Shown here: piece after piece, positions 31,560 through 41,024 of the stretch
Layout: each line of letters starts with the position of its first letter
How positions within the stretch are numbered: position 1 is the first letter of the stretch
Origin: Caprella mutica
Taxonomy: Eukaryota > Arthropoda > Malacostraca > Amphipoda > Caprellidae
DNA length: 64,000 bases
Assembly (NCBI GenBank): GCA_947561585.1
Contig: CANNZV010002458.1
Coordinates: forward strand, 33,404-97,403
Direction of reading: 5' to 3'
Made by a program: the position numbers and the translations under genes
The notes under the pieces: generated by a model
Seen by the model: only the letters and a program-made list of their open reading frames with translations
Databases searched by the model: none
Told to the model about the DNA's origin: nothing

Positions 31560-32215
31560 TTTAATTTATACTCTTTATAAAGTTTTTTTGCTGTTTTAAA
31601 ATCCATACTAGAACTTCCTCCACTTACACCTGACTTTTTTATATAATCAAATAAGTCTTTTTTATTATCAAATTCTAATTTGTACATTATTGTTTCAAAT
31701 TCACATTGGAAGTATTTAGAAAATGCTTTTTTTATTGAGCTTTCATCTAAAATTGGTGATTTTGTAGCTGATATTTCTTGAATTGATTTAAAAGTATTTG
31801 ATGTAAATAATACTGCATTAATTTCATTTGTAATAAGAGATAGATGTTTTACAATTTTTGATAAGTCTTTTGACCATTGTAAAGCAGATGAAGATAAAAC
31901 TACATCATAAGTATCATCTTTTATCTCTTTTAAAAACTCTTTTGTATCAAAGTCATAACATTTAACTTCAACATTATCATCCTTTGGATGAAGTTGACAC
32001 ATAGATGAAGAAAAATCAATTGCTTTATAAAAATCAATATCCCATGTAATTTGTGAATAAACTTGACCTGAACCACAACCTAATTCTAGTATTTTTTTAG
32101 GTTTTGTTTTAAGTTCCCTGATTAGTGATTTTGCACAGATTTGTTGGATGATATTGTGAGATTGATACTCTTTTGCGTATTTGGAAAATTCATTTTTAAT
32201 TGACATAAGGGTCAT
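31511..32215 (-). CDS. SAM-dependent methyltransferase, BioC-like
   Basis: This class I methyltransferase has 234 residues. The SAM-binding motif I is ILELGCGSGQVYSQI (about residues 42-56), with motif II around YKAIDFSSSM and a VVLSSSALQWSKDL post-motif that is typical of BioC, the malonyl-ACP methyltransferase of biotin synthesis. No biotin genes lie nearby, so BioC is an inference. ATG at 32206 (MSIKNEF) three codons in is an alternative start. The 3' end overlaps the thiD2 gene tail-to-tail by 49 bp. Confidence 0.75.
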   Translation of the reverse strand: MTLMSIKNEFSKYAKEYQSHNIIQQICAKSLIRELKTKPKKILELGCGSGQVYSQITWDIDFYKAIDFSSSMCQLHPKDDNVEVKCYDFDTKEFLKEIKDDTYDVVLSSSALQWSKDLSKIVKHLSLITNEINAVLFTSNTFKSIQEISATKSPILDESSIKKAFSKYFQCEFETIMYKLEFDNKKDLFDYIKKSGVSGGSSSMDFKTAKKLYKEYKLNYLEFEVIFVKTVSKL

Positions 32216-32278
32216 TTTAACTAGTATTTAATAAATTTTAGATAAAATATACCCCATTTTTCAAAAAGGAAATAGATT

Positions 32279-32629
32279 ATGACATCTACACTTCTAATAG
32301 TTCAGTTAGTTTTAGCAATTTTAATCACAATTGTAATTTTACTTCAAAAAAGTTCAAGTATAGGTCTTGGAGCTTACAGTGGAAGTAATGAATCATTATT
32401 TGGAGCTAAAGGACCTGCTAACTTCTTATCAAAAGCTACTATGGCCTTAGGTCTAGCATTTGTAATTAATACAGTAGTTTTAGGTTACCTATATAATGAG
32501 CAAAGAAATCAAAGTGCGATTGATTCAGTTAAAACTGATACATTAATCCCTGCGACACCAATTGAAAAGACTGAACAAGCTGCACCAGCAGCACCAGGTT
32601 CTGCACCAGTAGTTCCTTCAAACAACTAA
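32279..32629 (+). CDS. secG: Preprotein translocase subunit SecG
   Basis: SecG is the third subunit of the SecYEG channel. The 116-residue protein has two membrane helices (about 4-22 and 53-72), the conserved loop with SSSIGLGAYSGSNESLFG, and a low-complexity Ala/Pro tail. AAAAAGGAAATAG precedes the ATG. It opens a compact run of genes on the plus strand (deacetylase, frr, pyrE, RDD, MFS); secG-frr-pyrE linkage is common in Campylobacterota. Confidence 0.95.
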   Translation: MTSTLLIVQLVLAILITIVILLQKSSSIGLGAYSGSNESLFGAKGPANFLSKATMALGLAFVINTVVLGYLYNEQRNQSAIDSVKTDTLIPATPIEKTEQAAPAAPGSAPVVPSNN

Positions 32630-32648
32630 TACAAAGAACAGTAGAATT

Positions 32649-33590
32649 ATGAAGTATCTACTACTTCTTTGTATTTCTTATTTTTATCTTAGTGCAAATG
32701 CACATGTATTTGTTTATCATAGATTTGGAGATGATAGACATCAAAGTACAAACACTACACTAAAAGAGTTAGAAAAAGAGTTTCAATACTTTAAAGATCA
32801 TGGGTACAAAGTTGTACCTATGATAGATATTGTAAATAAACTTAAAAACAATCAAGAAGTTCCTAATAATTGGGTAGCTTTTAATATTGATGATTCATAT
32901 AAAAGTTTTTACGAAAATGGATTACCTCTTTTTAGAAAATATAACTATCCTTTTACTCTTTTTGTTTATGTTGAAGCAACACAAAAAAAATATGGTGATT
33001 TTATGAATTGGGAGCAAATAAAAGATGCTTCGAAATATGGCGAAATAGCTTTACATTCATATGCCCATAAACATCTTACAAAACAAAGTAATAAAGACAT
33101 TTATGAAGATACAAAACTATCTTATGAAATCTTTGAAGAAAAAATGGGCTTTAAACCCAAAGGTTATGTATATCCTTATGGTGAGTATGACCAAAGAGTA
33201 AAAGATGTAATCAAACAATTTAATTTTGAATATATAGCAAATCAAAGCGCAGGTAGTGTAAATAAAAAAAGTGATAGATTTGATATAAATAGAGTAGCTC
33301 TAGTAGGAGAGGTAAATCTAAAAGAGAAACTTCGATACAAAACACTAGATGCAACTTGGATTGAGCCAAAAGTAACGCCAAAAGATAGAATACTAAAAAG
33401 AATAAAAGTAAAAGTTAACCCGAATATAAAAAACATAAAATTATATCTTTCTGGCTATGGTTGGCAAGATATAAAAGTAAAAAATGGTATAATAGATGTC
33501 ATTTTAAATAAGAAGCTAAAGTTTTCTCGTAATAGAGTAGCCATTAGCCCTAACTACTATACAATTTCAAGTAAATTACTAATTAAATAA
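32649..33590 (+). CDS. Secreted polysaccharide deacetylase (carbohydrate esterase family 4)
   Basis: The 313-residue protein has an N-terminal signal peptide (MKYLLLLCISYFYLSANA) and a NodB-type deacetylase domain: FVYHRFGDDRH, then the metal-binding WVAFNIDDSYKSF (Asp-Asp), HSYAHKHLT (His-x3-His) and YPYGEYD. The last 90 residues are basic and beta-rich. It would remove acetyl groups from a surface or wall polysaccharide in the periplasm; the substrate is not evident. It sits 19 bp after secG and 10 bp before frr, in the same run. Confidence 0.88.
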   Translation: MKYLLLLCISYFYLSANAHVFVYHRFGDDRHQSTNTTLKELEKEFQYFKDHGYKVVPMIDIVNKLKNNQEVPNNWVAFNIDDSYKSFYENGLPLFRKYNYPFTLFVYVEATQKKYGDFMNWEQIKDASKYGEIALHSYAHKHLTKQSNKDIYEDTKLSYEIFEEKMGFKPKGYVYPYGEYDQRVKDVIKQFNFEYIANQSAGSVNKKSDRFDINRVALVGEVNLKEKLRYKTLDATWIEPKVTPKDRILKRIKVKVNPNIKNIKLYLSGYGWQDIKVKNGIIDVILNKKLKFSRNRVAISPNYYTISSKLLIK

Positions 33591-33600
33591 AGGAGACTAA

Positions 33601-34158
33601 ATGTTAGAAGAGATTTATGCTGAAACAACTGAGCATATGGAAAAGTCAATTGAGGCTTTAAAAAGAGATTATAAAACATTAAGAACAGGAAAAGTTAATA
33701 CTGCTATTTTAGATGGTATTTCTATTGATTATTATGGAACACCTACTCCATTAAACCAAGTTGGTTCAGTAACTGCTACAGATGCAACTACTATTGTTGT
33801 TAATCCATGGGAAAAGAACCTTTTAAGTGATGTTGAAAAAGCTATTCAAAATGCTAATATTGGTGTAAACCCAAACAATGATGGAGATGTAATAAAATTA
33901 TTCTTCCCTCCTATGACTGTTGAGCAAAGACAAGAAACTGCTAAACAAGCTAAAGGTATGACTGATAATGCAAAAGTTGCAATTAGAAATATTAGAAAAA
34001 ACTCTAATGACAAAGTAAAAGTTTTACATAAAGACAAAGAAGTAACTGATGATGAAAGCAAAAAAGCTCAAGAAGAAATCCAAAAAATTACTGATTCTTT
34101 CGTAACTAAAGCTGATGAAACTTTAAAAACAAAAGAACAAGAAATTTTAACGGTATAA
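33601..34158 (+). CDS. frr: Ribosome recycling factor
   Basis: RRF splits post-termination ribosomes together with EF-G. The 185-residue protein has the family length and landmarks: [28 protein letters not shown] and a C-terminal three-helix bundle with [27 protein letters not shown] precedes the ATG. pyrE begins four bases after the stop. Confidence 0.97.
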   Translation: MLEEIYAETTEHMEKSIEALKRDYKTLRTGKVNTAILDGISIDYYGTPTPLNQVGSVTATDATTIVVNPWEKNLLSDVEKAIQNANIGVNPNNDGDVIKLFFPPMTVEQRQETAKQAKGMTDNAKVAIRNIRKNSNDKVKVLHKDKEVTDDESKKAQEEIQKITDSFVTKADETLKTKEQEILTV

Positions 34159-34162
34159 TTTG

Positions 34163-34762
34163 ATGAATGTAGAACAAATTTATAAAGATGCTGATGCATT
34201 ATTAGAAGGTCATTTCAAATTAAGTAGTGGTAACTACTCTAATTTTTATTTACAATCTGCGAAAGTTTTAGAAGATCCTAAAACTGCAAAACTTTTAGCG
34301 GAAGCTTTAGCCAAACAAATAAAAGATGCTGGTATAAAAGTTGATGCTGTTTGTTCACCTGCTCTTGGTGGATTGGTTGCGGGTTTTGCACTTGCAACTG
34401 CTTTAGATGTAAGATTTATCTTTGCTGAAAGAGTTGATGGACAAATGACTATTAGAAGAGGTTTTGAAGTACAAGAAGGTGAAAACTATATCATTTGTGA
34501 AGATATTATTACAACTGGTGGTTCTGCACTTGAAGCTGCAAAACAAGTAGAAAATGCTGGTGGAAATATCACTGCATATGCTGCTTTAGCAAATAGAGGA
34601 TTTTGTAGTAGAGAAGGAAGTGATTTAGAAGCCCAAGATAATTGTAAATTACCTTTAGATAAACCACTTTTTGCACTTGATGACTTTACGTTTAAAATGT
34701 ATACTCCTGATGAGTGTGATTTCAAAGATATTGCTTATAAACCAGGTAGTAGAGGTAACTAA
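34163..34762 (+). CDS. pyrE: Orotate phosphoribosyltransferase
   Basis: PyrE makes orotidine monophosphate from orotate and PRPP in pyrimidine synthesis. The protein has 199 residues from ATG 34163; TTG at 34160 is an alternative that adds one codon. It shows the [15 protein letters not shown] opening, [15 protein letters not shown] and the PRPP motif [17 protein letters not shown]. It starts four bases after frr and its stop overlaps the RDD gene start (TAATG), so translation is probably coupled. Confidence 0.95.
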   Translation: MNVEQIYKDADALLEGHFKLSSGNYSNFYLQSAKVLEDPKTAKLLAEALAKQIKDAGIKVDAVCSPALGGLVAGFALATALDVRFIFAERVDGQMTIRRGFEVQEGENYIICEDIITTGGSALEAAKQVENAGGNITAYAALANRGFCSREGSDLEAQDNCKLPLDKPLFALDDFTFKMYTPDECDFKDIAYKPGSRGN

Positions 34763-35241
34763 TGGCTAAATGGAGAGATGTAAAACAAAATAAAGTTAAA
34801 CAAAAAACTAACTCTATTAATAATCAAGAAAAAGTGAATACTTCTTCTTGTGCATCTCTTGGCTTGCGACTAAAAGCCTTTTTAACAGACTCATTTTTAA
34901 TTACCACTCCAATAACTTATATTGTAATGTATTTAGTTTTAGGTGGTGGTGATGAGTTTTCACATAATAGAGCTTTTGGATGGACTTTGATTTTAGGTGT
35001 TAGTGCTACTATAATCACATTTTTTTGGTATGTGAAATTTCAAACACCTGGAATGAAAGCCTATGGAGTCAAAATTGTAAATGAGGACAAGCAAAGAATA
35101 ACTTTTATTCAAGCTGTCATTCGATATTTAGCAACATTGATCTCAATGGTATCTATATTTTTAATGTTCATGCCATTTCTTCATAAAGAAAAGAAAACTT
35201 TCCAAGACTTAATTTCTAAGACTATTATCATTGACGAGTAG
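34762..35241 (+). CDS. RDD family membrane protein
   Basis: This is a small integral membrane protein of 159 residues with a basic, lysine-rich N-terminus (1-30) and three predicted membrane helices. The RDD signature is seen as LGLRLKAFLTDSFLITTP (Arg, then Asp in helix 1), followed by TPGMKAYGVKIVNED, a common RDD loop. The function of most RDD proteins is unknown; some have been linked to ion exchange. It overlaps pyrE at the start by one base and the MFS gene by 11 bp at the end. Confidence 0.88.
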   Translation: MAKWRDVKQNKVKQKTNSINNQEKVNTSSCASLGLRLKAFLTDSFLITTPITYIVMYLVLGGGDEFSHNRAFGWTLILGVSATIITFFWYVKFQTPGMKAYGVKIVNEDKQRITFIQAVIRYLATLISMVSIFLMFMPFLHKEKKTFQDLISKTIIIDE

Positions 35242-36328
35242 AATTCAATTTTTCAACCTTTCTGCTTTTTACTTTTTTTATTTTGCAGCTGTTGGAGTAT
35301 ATATAATATTCTTACCAAAGGTTCTGCATGATATAGGTTATACTGCTTTTGAAATTGGTGTGATTTTTGCCCTTGCTCCTTTGATGAGATTTGCTACTCC
35401 CTTTTTATTTTTAAAACATATTAAACTTGATCAAAAAGTATTTAAAACAGCTTTATTTATGTCTATTACAAGCTCTATTATGTTTTATTTTACATTAGAA
35501 AACTTTTATGCATTTATGATTAATAATGCTATTCTTGGAGTATGTTTATCTTTAATTCTTCCTTTTTTAGAAGTATCAGCTGTAAAGAACTTAGGAAAAG
35601 AAAAGTATGGAAAATCAAGACTATTTGGTTCTATTGGTTTTATGATTATATCACTTGTTTTAGCTAAGTTTTTAACACAAGCACATATTGCACTTCACTA
35701 TTATCTTGCTATGAATATATTAACTGTAGTCTTTGCTTTATTACTTATGCGAAGTGATGTTGAACACAAAGCACAAAAGATTAGTGAAGAGTTTTCGTTT
35801 TTAAAATACTGGCCTTTTTGGATAAGTCTATTTTTCATGCAAATGAGTTTTGGAGGTTTTTATAACTTCTTTACAATCTATGAAACAGAACATGGAATAA
35901 GTTTAGAAATGACATCATACCTTTGGTCTTTTGGTGTTATTTGTGAAATACTAATGCTTTATTTCCAAGCTCCACTTTTGAAGAATAATCTTCTTAATAT
36001 TATAAAATTTTGTGTTGCAATCACAGTTGTTAGATGGTTAATGCTTTATTCATATCCTGATTCATTAACTATAACTTTTATTTCTCAAAGTATTCATGCC
36101 TTTTCTTTTGGGCTTTATCATAGTGCTGTAATTATTTATCTTTACTCTTTATATGAAGATAAAAAACTAGCTCAACAGTTTATGTATGGAGTAGCATATG
36201 GACTTGGAGGCTTTATAGGAGCAATTATTGCAGGGTGGGTTTATGGTGAATATCTATTTATTTTTAGTGCACTTTTTGCACTTATTTCTTTTGGAAGTTT
36301 ATTTGCAATAAAAAAAAGAGTGAATTAA
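35231..36328 (+). CDS. MFS transporter, LacY/HcaT-like (MFS_1_like family)
   Basis: The 365-residue protein has about twelve membrane spans and begins SRIQFFNLSAFYFFYFAAVGVYIIFLP, recalled from the phenylpropionate/nucleoside-type MFS_1_like group (residues 3-29). The loop KYGKSRLFGSIGF resembles the conserved motif of this subgroup. The start is TTG at 35231, inside the end of the RDD gene (11-bp overlap), and no better start is available. Substrate is unknown. A terminator hairpin overlaps the stop. Confidence 0.85.
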   Translation: MTSRIQFFNLSAFYFFYFAAVGVYIIFLPKVLHDIGYTAFEIGVIFALAPLMRFATPFLFLKHIKLDQKVFKTALFMSITSSIMFYFTLENFYAFMINNAILGVCLSLILPFLEVSAVKNLGKEKYGKSRLFGSIGFMIISLVLAKFLTQAHIALHYYLAMNILTVVFALLLMRSDVEHKAQKISEEFSFLKYWPFWISLFFMQMSFGGFYNFFTIYETEHGISLEMTSYLWSFGVICEILMLYFQAPLLKNNLLNIIKFCVAITVVRWLMLYSYPDSLTITFISQSIHAFSFGLYHSAVIIYLYSLYEDKKLAQQFMYGVAYGLGGFIGAIIAGWVYGEYLFIFSALFALISFGSLFAIKKRVN

Positions 36329-36337
36329 CTCTTTTTT
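36312..36337 (+). terminator. Rho-independent terminator overlapping the MFS stop codon
   Basis: Ten-nt arms (AAAAAAGAGT / ACTCTTTTTT) enclose a 6-nt loop that contains the stop codon region. This ends the secG-to-MFS run and also faces the convergent sensor kinase gene. Confidence 0.85.
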
Positions 36338-36371
36338 CTGTTTAATAATAGTGTCTTGCTGATAAAAAAAA

Positions 36372-38828
36372 TTAATCTTTAATAGGAATATTTATCTCGA
36401 AACATGCACCTAAATAGTTTTTACCCTCATAGTCAACTTGAGTGTTATAACATTTTATTTTACCATTCATATGTTTTACTATTATTTCTTGAGACATATA
36501 AAGTCCTATTCCTGTACCTTGTGATTGGTGTTTAGTAGTAAAGTAAGGTTCAAAAATTCTATCAATAATCTCTTCTTTTATTCCTCCACCATTATCAGTG
36601 ATTTTAATATTTGCTATTGAGTTATTTTCTTTTACTTCTATTAATAATATTTTATTTTCTATTTTTTTATTTTCTAAAGCGTCTTTTGCATTATTAAAGA
36701 CATTCAAAAAGACTTGAACTAATTCATTCTCTATTCCATATAAACTAACATTCTCAATATCTTTATGAATATTTATCTCTCTATTTTTAAATTTTGAACT
36801 AATTAATTTTAAACTTTTATCAAAAGTATTTATTATATTAAATTGAGTTTTAGGCTTGTCAGTTCTTAAGAAATCTCTAAAGTCTTCAATTGTTTCTGAT
36901 AAATATTGAGAAGATTCATTGATTTTTTCAAGTTCTAAAAACTCTTCTTTTTCATCATAGATACCTAACTCTTTTTTAAACTTAATTCCTGTAGCAATTG
37001 TAGATATTACTGACAAAGGTTGCCTCCACTGATGGGCAATATTCTCTATCATCTCGCCCATAGCTGCCATTTTAGATTGTTGATGAAGCAGTTGTTCTTG
37101 CTCTTTTAATCTCTCTTCTTGCTTTTTCTGATTAGTAGTATCTGAAAAAATTCCTATATAGTTTTTAACATTCTCATCTTCATCATAAACTGCACTAATT
37201 GTAATATATTCATTGAAAACTTCACCGTTTTTCTTTTTATTTATTAAATCACCTTCCCAAAATCCAAACTCATTTAATTCTTGCCACATTTTTGAATAAA
37301 ACTCATTTGTATGTATACCTGATTGTAAAATATTAGGCGACTTCATATATACATCTTCTATTGAAAATCCTGTTGATTTTTCAAAAGCACTATTTACATT
37401 TATAATATTTGTATCTTTATTAGTAATCATGATTCCATCATGGGCATTTTGAAATACAATATATGCTTGCTTTAACTCTTCTTCCCTTTGTTTTCTTTGA
37501 GTAATATCTAAACCTAAAGCTACTAATTCTAACTGCCCATCAATATTTAAAGGTATTAAAGATAATTCAATTACTCTTTTTTCTCCCATTGCATTTTTTA
37601 AAGTGATTTCATCTTGAAATACTTCTGCTTGTAAATCCATATTCAATATAATCTGTTTTAAATATTCACTTTGTTCTTTTTCCCAACATGAAAGCTCCCA
37701 AAACTTCTTACCAAAAGCCTCTTTTAAATCTTCTTGTAAATACTCTAAGCCTTTATTATTAACTTGCGTTAATTCTGCATCGCTGTTCATTATTGCAGCA
37801 AGGAAAATTGTTTGTTCAAATAGTGTTTGGAACTTTTTTTGCTCTTTGATTTGTTTTCTTTGAAATTTTAATTCTACTTCTTTTTCTAAATGATATTTAA
37901 AAATTAATGCTACAACTAAAATTGCAGATACAAGAACAAGTGATATTATTAAAATTGAAATATTAGAAGTTTTTTCTTCCCAATCTTTTAAAGACTCTTC
38001 TAAATCAATTCTTATTGCAATATTTAAAGGAAATACATTTGTAAGTTTATACGATGTAATATACTCTTTTGTCTTAAAGCTTTCAATTCCCCATGATTGA
38101 GAACTTTCTAAAGCTTCATTATAAAGATTCCTTTTTTTTATTAATGTACCAGGGCTTATATTTTCATCAGAAGAAAAAAGTAAAAAGCCATCTATTCTAT
38201 ATAAATCAATATATGCAAAAGAGTTATCAAGGTTTTCAATATATCTATTTACAAAATATTCACTATTAATAGCTATAAGAATATAAAACTCTTTTTGTTC
38301 TAACTCAAAATATTTAAGTACAGGAATAAAAGATAAATCTTTTTTATCAATGCTATCCATATGTGTCACATTTGATGCATCAATTAAATCTCTACCTATC
38401 CAAGGTAAACCAAATCTTAGAACAGATTGATTAAATAAAGGCTTTGGATAAAAATCATTTATTTTTATATGTAGACCCTTATTTAGCTCATTTGAACTAT
38501 AGATAATATTTCTATTTGAGTCTAAAATATTAATTGATCTAACAAAAGGATTGTTATACAAAATTTTATTAAATCTACTATTTAAAGTAGAAAACTCTTC
38601 TTGAGTATTGATAACTGATATAAGATTTGAACTTAATAAATTTATATTATTAAAAGTTTGTGTCACTTGATCTGAAAGTGTATTTGCATGTAGTTTTGCA
38701 ATTTCTAGGTGCGTTTTTATTGCTTCATCTTTTAATAAAGATAAAGACGAAATAATAGCAGTAACTACTGTTACTACTATTATTAAAGAAAGAAAAAGTG
38801 TTTTTCCTAAAGAAGTAGTTTTATTCAT
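36372..38828 (-). CDS. Membrane PAS-domain sensor histidine kinase
   Basis: This is a hybrid-free sensor kinase of 818 residues. Transmembrane helix 1 is at about 9-30, a periplasmic sensory region at 31-285 (Cache-like by length), helix 2 at 289-312, then two PAS domains (about 330-445 and 450-570) and a short coiled linker. The kinase core has the H-box ENIAHQWRQPLS with His599, N-box NNAKDAL near 713, G1 DNGGG at 745-749 and G2 GTGIGL at 771-776. It starts 3 bp after a solute-binding protein gene, so the pair may sense a periplasmic ligand. No response regulator is adjacent. Confidence 0.92.
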   Translation of the reverse strand: MNKTTSLGKTLFLSLIIVVTVVTAIISSLSLLKDEAIKTHLEIAKLHANTLSDQVTQTFNNINLLSSNLISVINTQEEFSTLNSRFNKILYNNPFVRSINILDSNRNIIYSSNELNKGLHIKINDFYPKPLFNQSVLRFGLPWIGRDLIDASNVTHMDSIDKKDLSFIPVLKYFELEQKEFYILIAINSEYFVNRYIENLDNSFAYIDLYRIDGFLLFSSDENISPGTLIKKRNLYNEALESSQSWGIESFKTKEYITSYKLTNVFPLNIAIRIDLEESLKDWEEKTSNISILIISLVLVSAILVVALIFKYHLEKEVELKFQRKQIKEQKKFQTLFEQTIFLAAIMNSDAELTQVNNKGLEYLQEDLKEAFGKKFWELSCWEKEQSEYLKQIILNMDLQAEVFQDEITLKNAMGEKRVIELSLIPLNIDGQLELVALGLDITQRKQREEELKQAYIVFQNAHDGIMITNKDTNIINVNSAFEKSTGFSIEDVYMKSPNILQSGIHTNEFYSKMWQELNEFGFWEGDLINKKKNGEVFNEYITISAVYDEDENVKNYIGIFSDTTNQKKQEERLKEQEQLLHQQSKMAAMGEMIENIAHQWRQPLSVISTIATGIKFKKELGIYDEKEEFLELEKINESSQYLSETIEDFRDFLRTDKPKTQFNIINTFDKSLKLISSKFKNREINIHKDIENVSLYGIENELVQVFLNVFNNAKDALENKKIENKILLIEVKENNSIANIKITDNGGGIKEEIIDRIFEPYFTTKHQSQGTGIGLYMSQEIIVKHMNGKIKCYNTQVDYEGKNYLGACFEINIPIKD

Positions 38829-38831
38829 AAC

Positions 38832-39617
38832 TTATTGAAGTTTAGCAATAGGTCCTAATCCATTTTTTCTTGCTAAATTTAAAAGTCTTCCATCTTTTTT
38901 GATATCAGAAATAAACTGCTCAACTCTTTGATAAAACTTATCATTTCCATAAGCCATAGCCCATGCATATGGTGTTTTGTGATAAGTTGAATCAGGAGTA
39001 ATTAACTTTGCCCAGTTTGTTTGAGCAATCATTCTTTTTCCAAAGGGATAATCTGTCATAAAAACATCCGCTCGACCTGCTTTTACTTCTTGTTGTCGTG
39101 CTTTAAAACTATTTACGACAAGTAAATCTGCATTTTTTAGTTTCTTTTTCATTACAGGCTCATGATAAGTACCCTTTGCTACAGCTACAACAATACCTTT
39201 TTTATCTATATCATCCCAAGAACTTACTCTTTTATTTGTTTTTGTAGTAATTGCATAAATATCACTAGACAAATGAGGAGTTGTAAATCTCATTTTTGCT
39301 CTTCTTGATTCAGTATTACCAATAGCAAACATTGCAATATCACACTTATCGCTTGTTACATCTTTTATTAATGTAGCAAATGAACTTTGCACATATTTTA
39401 GTTTTACATTTAAATCTTTAGCTAATTCTTTAGCTAAATCACTATCAATTCCAACTAACTTTTGTGTTCTAGAATCTAAATATGAGATACCATAATACTC
39501 TGGCCAAATACATACTTTAAGTTCATTACTTTTTTTGATAACATCAAGTTTACTCTCTTGTGCAAATAGCCCAATTACACAAAACAGTAAAATACATAGC
39601 CCTCTTTTTAAGCCCAT
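38832..39617 (-). CDS. Periplasmic solute-binding protein (amino-acid ABC type, SBP family 3)
   Basis: The 261-residue protein has a signal peptide (MGLKRGLCILLFCVIGLFA) and the family-3 fold: LKVCIWPEYYGISYLDSRTQ, VGIDSDLAKELAKDL, CDIAMFAIGNTESRRAKMRF and GRADVFMTDYPFG. Such proteins bind amino acids or small organic acids. No ABC permease or ATPase is next to it; the only partner is the sensor kinase 3 bp downstream. I infer it is a ligand-binding component of a sensory pathway rather than an importer. Confidence 0.85.
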   Translation of the reverse strand: MGLKRGLCILLFCVIGLFAQESKLDVIKKSNELKVCIWPEYYGISYLDSRTQKLVGIDSDLAKELAKDLNVKLKYVQSSFATLIKDVTSDKCDIAMFAIGNTESRRAKMRFTTPHLSSDIYAITTKTNKRVSSWDDIDKKGIVVAVAKGTYHEPVMKKKLKNADLLVVNSFKARQQEVKAGRADVFMTDYPFGKRMIAQTNWAKLITPDSTYHKTPYAWAMAYGNDKFYQRVEQFISDIKKDGRLLNLARKNGLGPIAKLQ

Positions 39618-39726
39618 TCTACAGTCCTATTTTTAAAGTACATCATTATACATACTATAAAATTAATACTATGTAAATATTATGTATCAAACATCAAAAA
39701 TAATTATTTTTTATAATAAATAACCA

Positions 39727-40467
39727 TTATTTTTCAATTTCCATAATCAAAAGTTTTATATTTTTCTTCTCCTGAATCTCAACTAACTTTAAACCTTCAA
39801 TAGAACTTTCCATAAATTCTGATAAATTATTTATATTATTAACTGCTAAGTGTTTTAATAAAACACCTCTATAGTGCTTAGCCCAGTGACTAACAACCTT
39901 TCCATCTTTTATAAATTTGAAAGTTAAAACATTTGCTTTTTTTACTTTATAAAACTTTTCATAGTGCCCTGCTCTTAAATCAATTACTTCTTCACCTATG
40001 TAATCATCTAAAGCAGCTGTAGAATTTTCTAAATAGAACTTTTCAACAGCTAAATTAGGAAGCTTTGCACCTTGTTTATATTTGTAATCAGGGATTAAAT
40101 CATTAGCTTTTATAGGACCAAAAAGATTTGAAAATAAAATCACATTTTCATCTATATACTCTTGAGCATTTTTATCCAAACTTTCATACTCTATGGCATC
40201 AAAAGCAACGCCATTGTATCTTTGGATTGCTTTCATAGTAGGCTTTTCTTTTAAGCTCTCTTTATATCTCTCTACTTCGTCAAGTTTTTTTAAACCAAAC
40301 CATTTAGATAATTCTTCAATAGAAGACTTTTCAAGTAGCTGTTCATAACTTTGAAAAATTTCATCTCTTTTTTCAAATAATTCTTCTAAAAAGAAGTTTT
40401 CTTTACAATAAGGCTTTTGTGTTCCACCTTGATTTTTTGTTTCTGCTGGGGCTAATAGAATTTTCAT
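39727..40467 (-). CDS. yaaA: YaaA family peroxide-stress protein (DUF328)
   Basis: The 246-residue protein matches the YaaA/UPF0246 family: MKILLAPAETK at the N-terminus, RYNGVAFDAIEY, SNLFGPIKANDLIPDYK and the late DLRAGHYEKFYK/HWAKHYRG segments. In E. coli YaaA lowers free iron during peroxide stress and binds DNA. It stands alone with a 72-bp gap to the YchJ gene. The residue count is normal for the family. Confidence 0.87.
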   Translation of the reverse strand: MKILLAPAETKNQGGTQKPYCKENFFLEELFEKRDEIFQSYEQLLEKSSIEELSKWFGLKKLDEVERYKESLKEKPTMKAIQRYNGVAFDAIEYESLDKNAQEYIDENVILFSNLFGPIKANDLIPDYKYKQGAKLPNLAVEKFYLENSTAALDDYIGEEVIDLRAGHYEKFYKVKKANVLTFKFIKDGKVVSHWAKHYRGVLLKHLAVNNINNLSEFMESSIEGLKLVEIQEKKNIKLLIMEIEK

Positions 40468-40539
40468 TTTTTCCCTTTATAAAATATTTCTTGAATTTTA
40501 TCTAAAATCACTTTTTTGAACCTAAATATTGTAAATATT

Positions 40540-40950
40540 TTAACTAATCTCACCACTATGATATAACCACATACCATCAACTTTTTCAAACCTACTCTTT
40601 TCTATAAAAGAAGCATCTTGGGCATTTTGTTTAATTAAAGCATTAAAAGTTACAAAAGACACATTGATATCTTCTTTAAAATCTAAAATTGATAATCCTA
40701 GAAATTCACTGTTTTGAGAAAACTCTTTTATTGAAGTCATCCAAGTATTTGTATCTTGAGTATATTCTATATTTTCAGGATGTGTGGTTTTAATTATATA
40801 TTTAGCATCACCTATAACATATGCACAATATCTTGATTTCATAAGTTCTAGAGCAGTTTTTGGTTTTGATCCATTGTGAAAGATTTTACAACATTTTTTA
40901 TATTTTTTTGAAGAGCCACAAGGGCATAAACTATTTGCAGATATTTTCAA
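40540..40950 (-). CDS. YchJ family protein with SEC-C zinc motif
   Basis: The protein begins with a SEC-C metal-binding motif (CPCGSSKKYKKCC) followed by the YchJ domain (PKTALELMKSRYCAYVIGDAKYI). Function of the family is unknown; members may act in protein quality control or metal handling. I choose TTG at 40950 (136 residues) because AAAAGG lies 8 bp upstream and family members begin close to the Cys motif. An ATG at 40992 would add 14 residues but has no binding site and lies next to a terminator hairpin. Confidence 0.82.
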   Translation of the reverse strand: MKISANSLCPCGSSKKYKKCCKIFHNGSKPKTALELMKSRYCAYVIGDAKYIIKTTHPENIEYTQDTNTWMTSIKEFSQNSEFLGLSILDFKEDINVSFVTFNALIKQNAQDASFIEKSRFEKVDGMWLYHSGEIS

Positions 40951-40994
40951 AATAAACCTTTTAATATTTTTATAATTAAAAGATTTTAACATAA

Positions 40995-41024
40995 GCTAAC
41001 TTAGTGGGTTTTCCCACTAAATTA
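40995..41024. terminator. Hairpin terminator after the ComEA-like gene
   Basis: A 13-nt stem (CTAACTTAGTGGG with one internal mismatch to the opposite arm) flanks a short T-rich loop between the ComEA-like stop and the YchJ gene. On the plus strand it is followed by TTTTT; on the minus strand the T-run is weaker. Confidence 0.7.
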
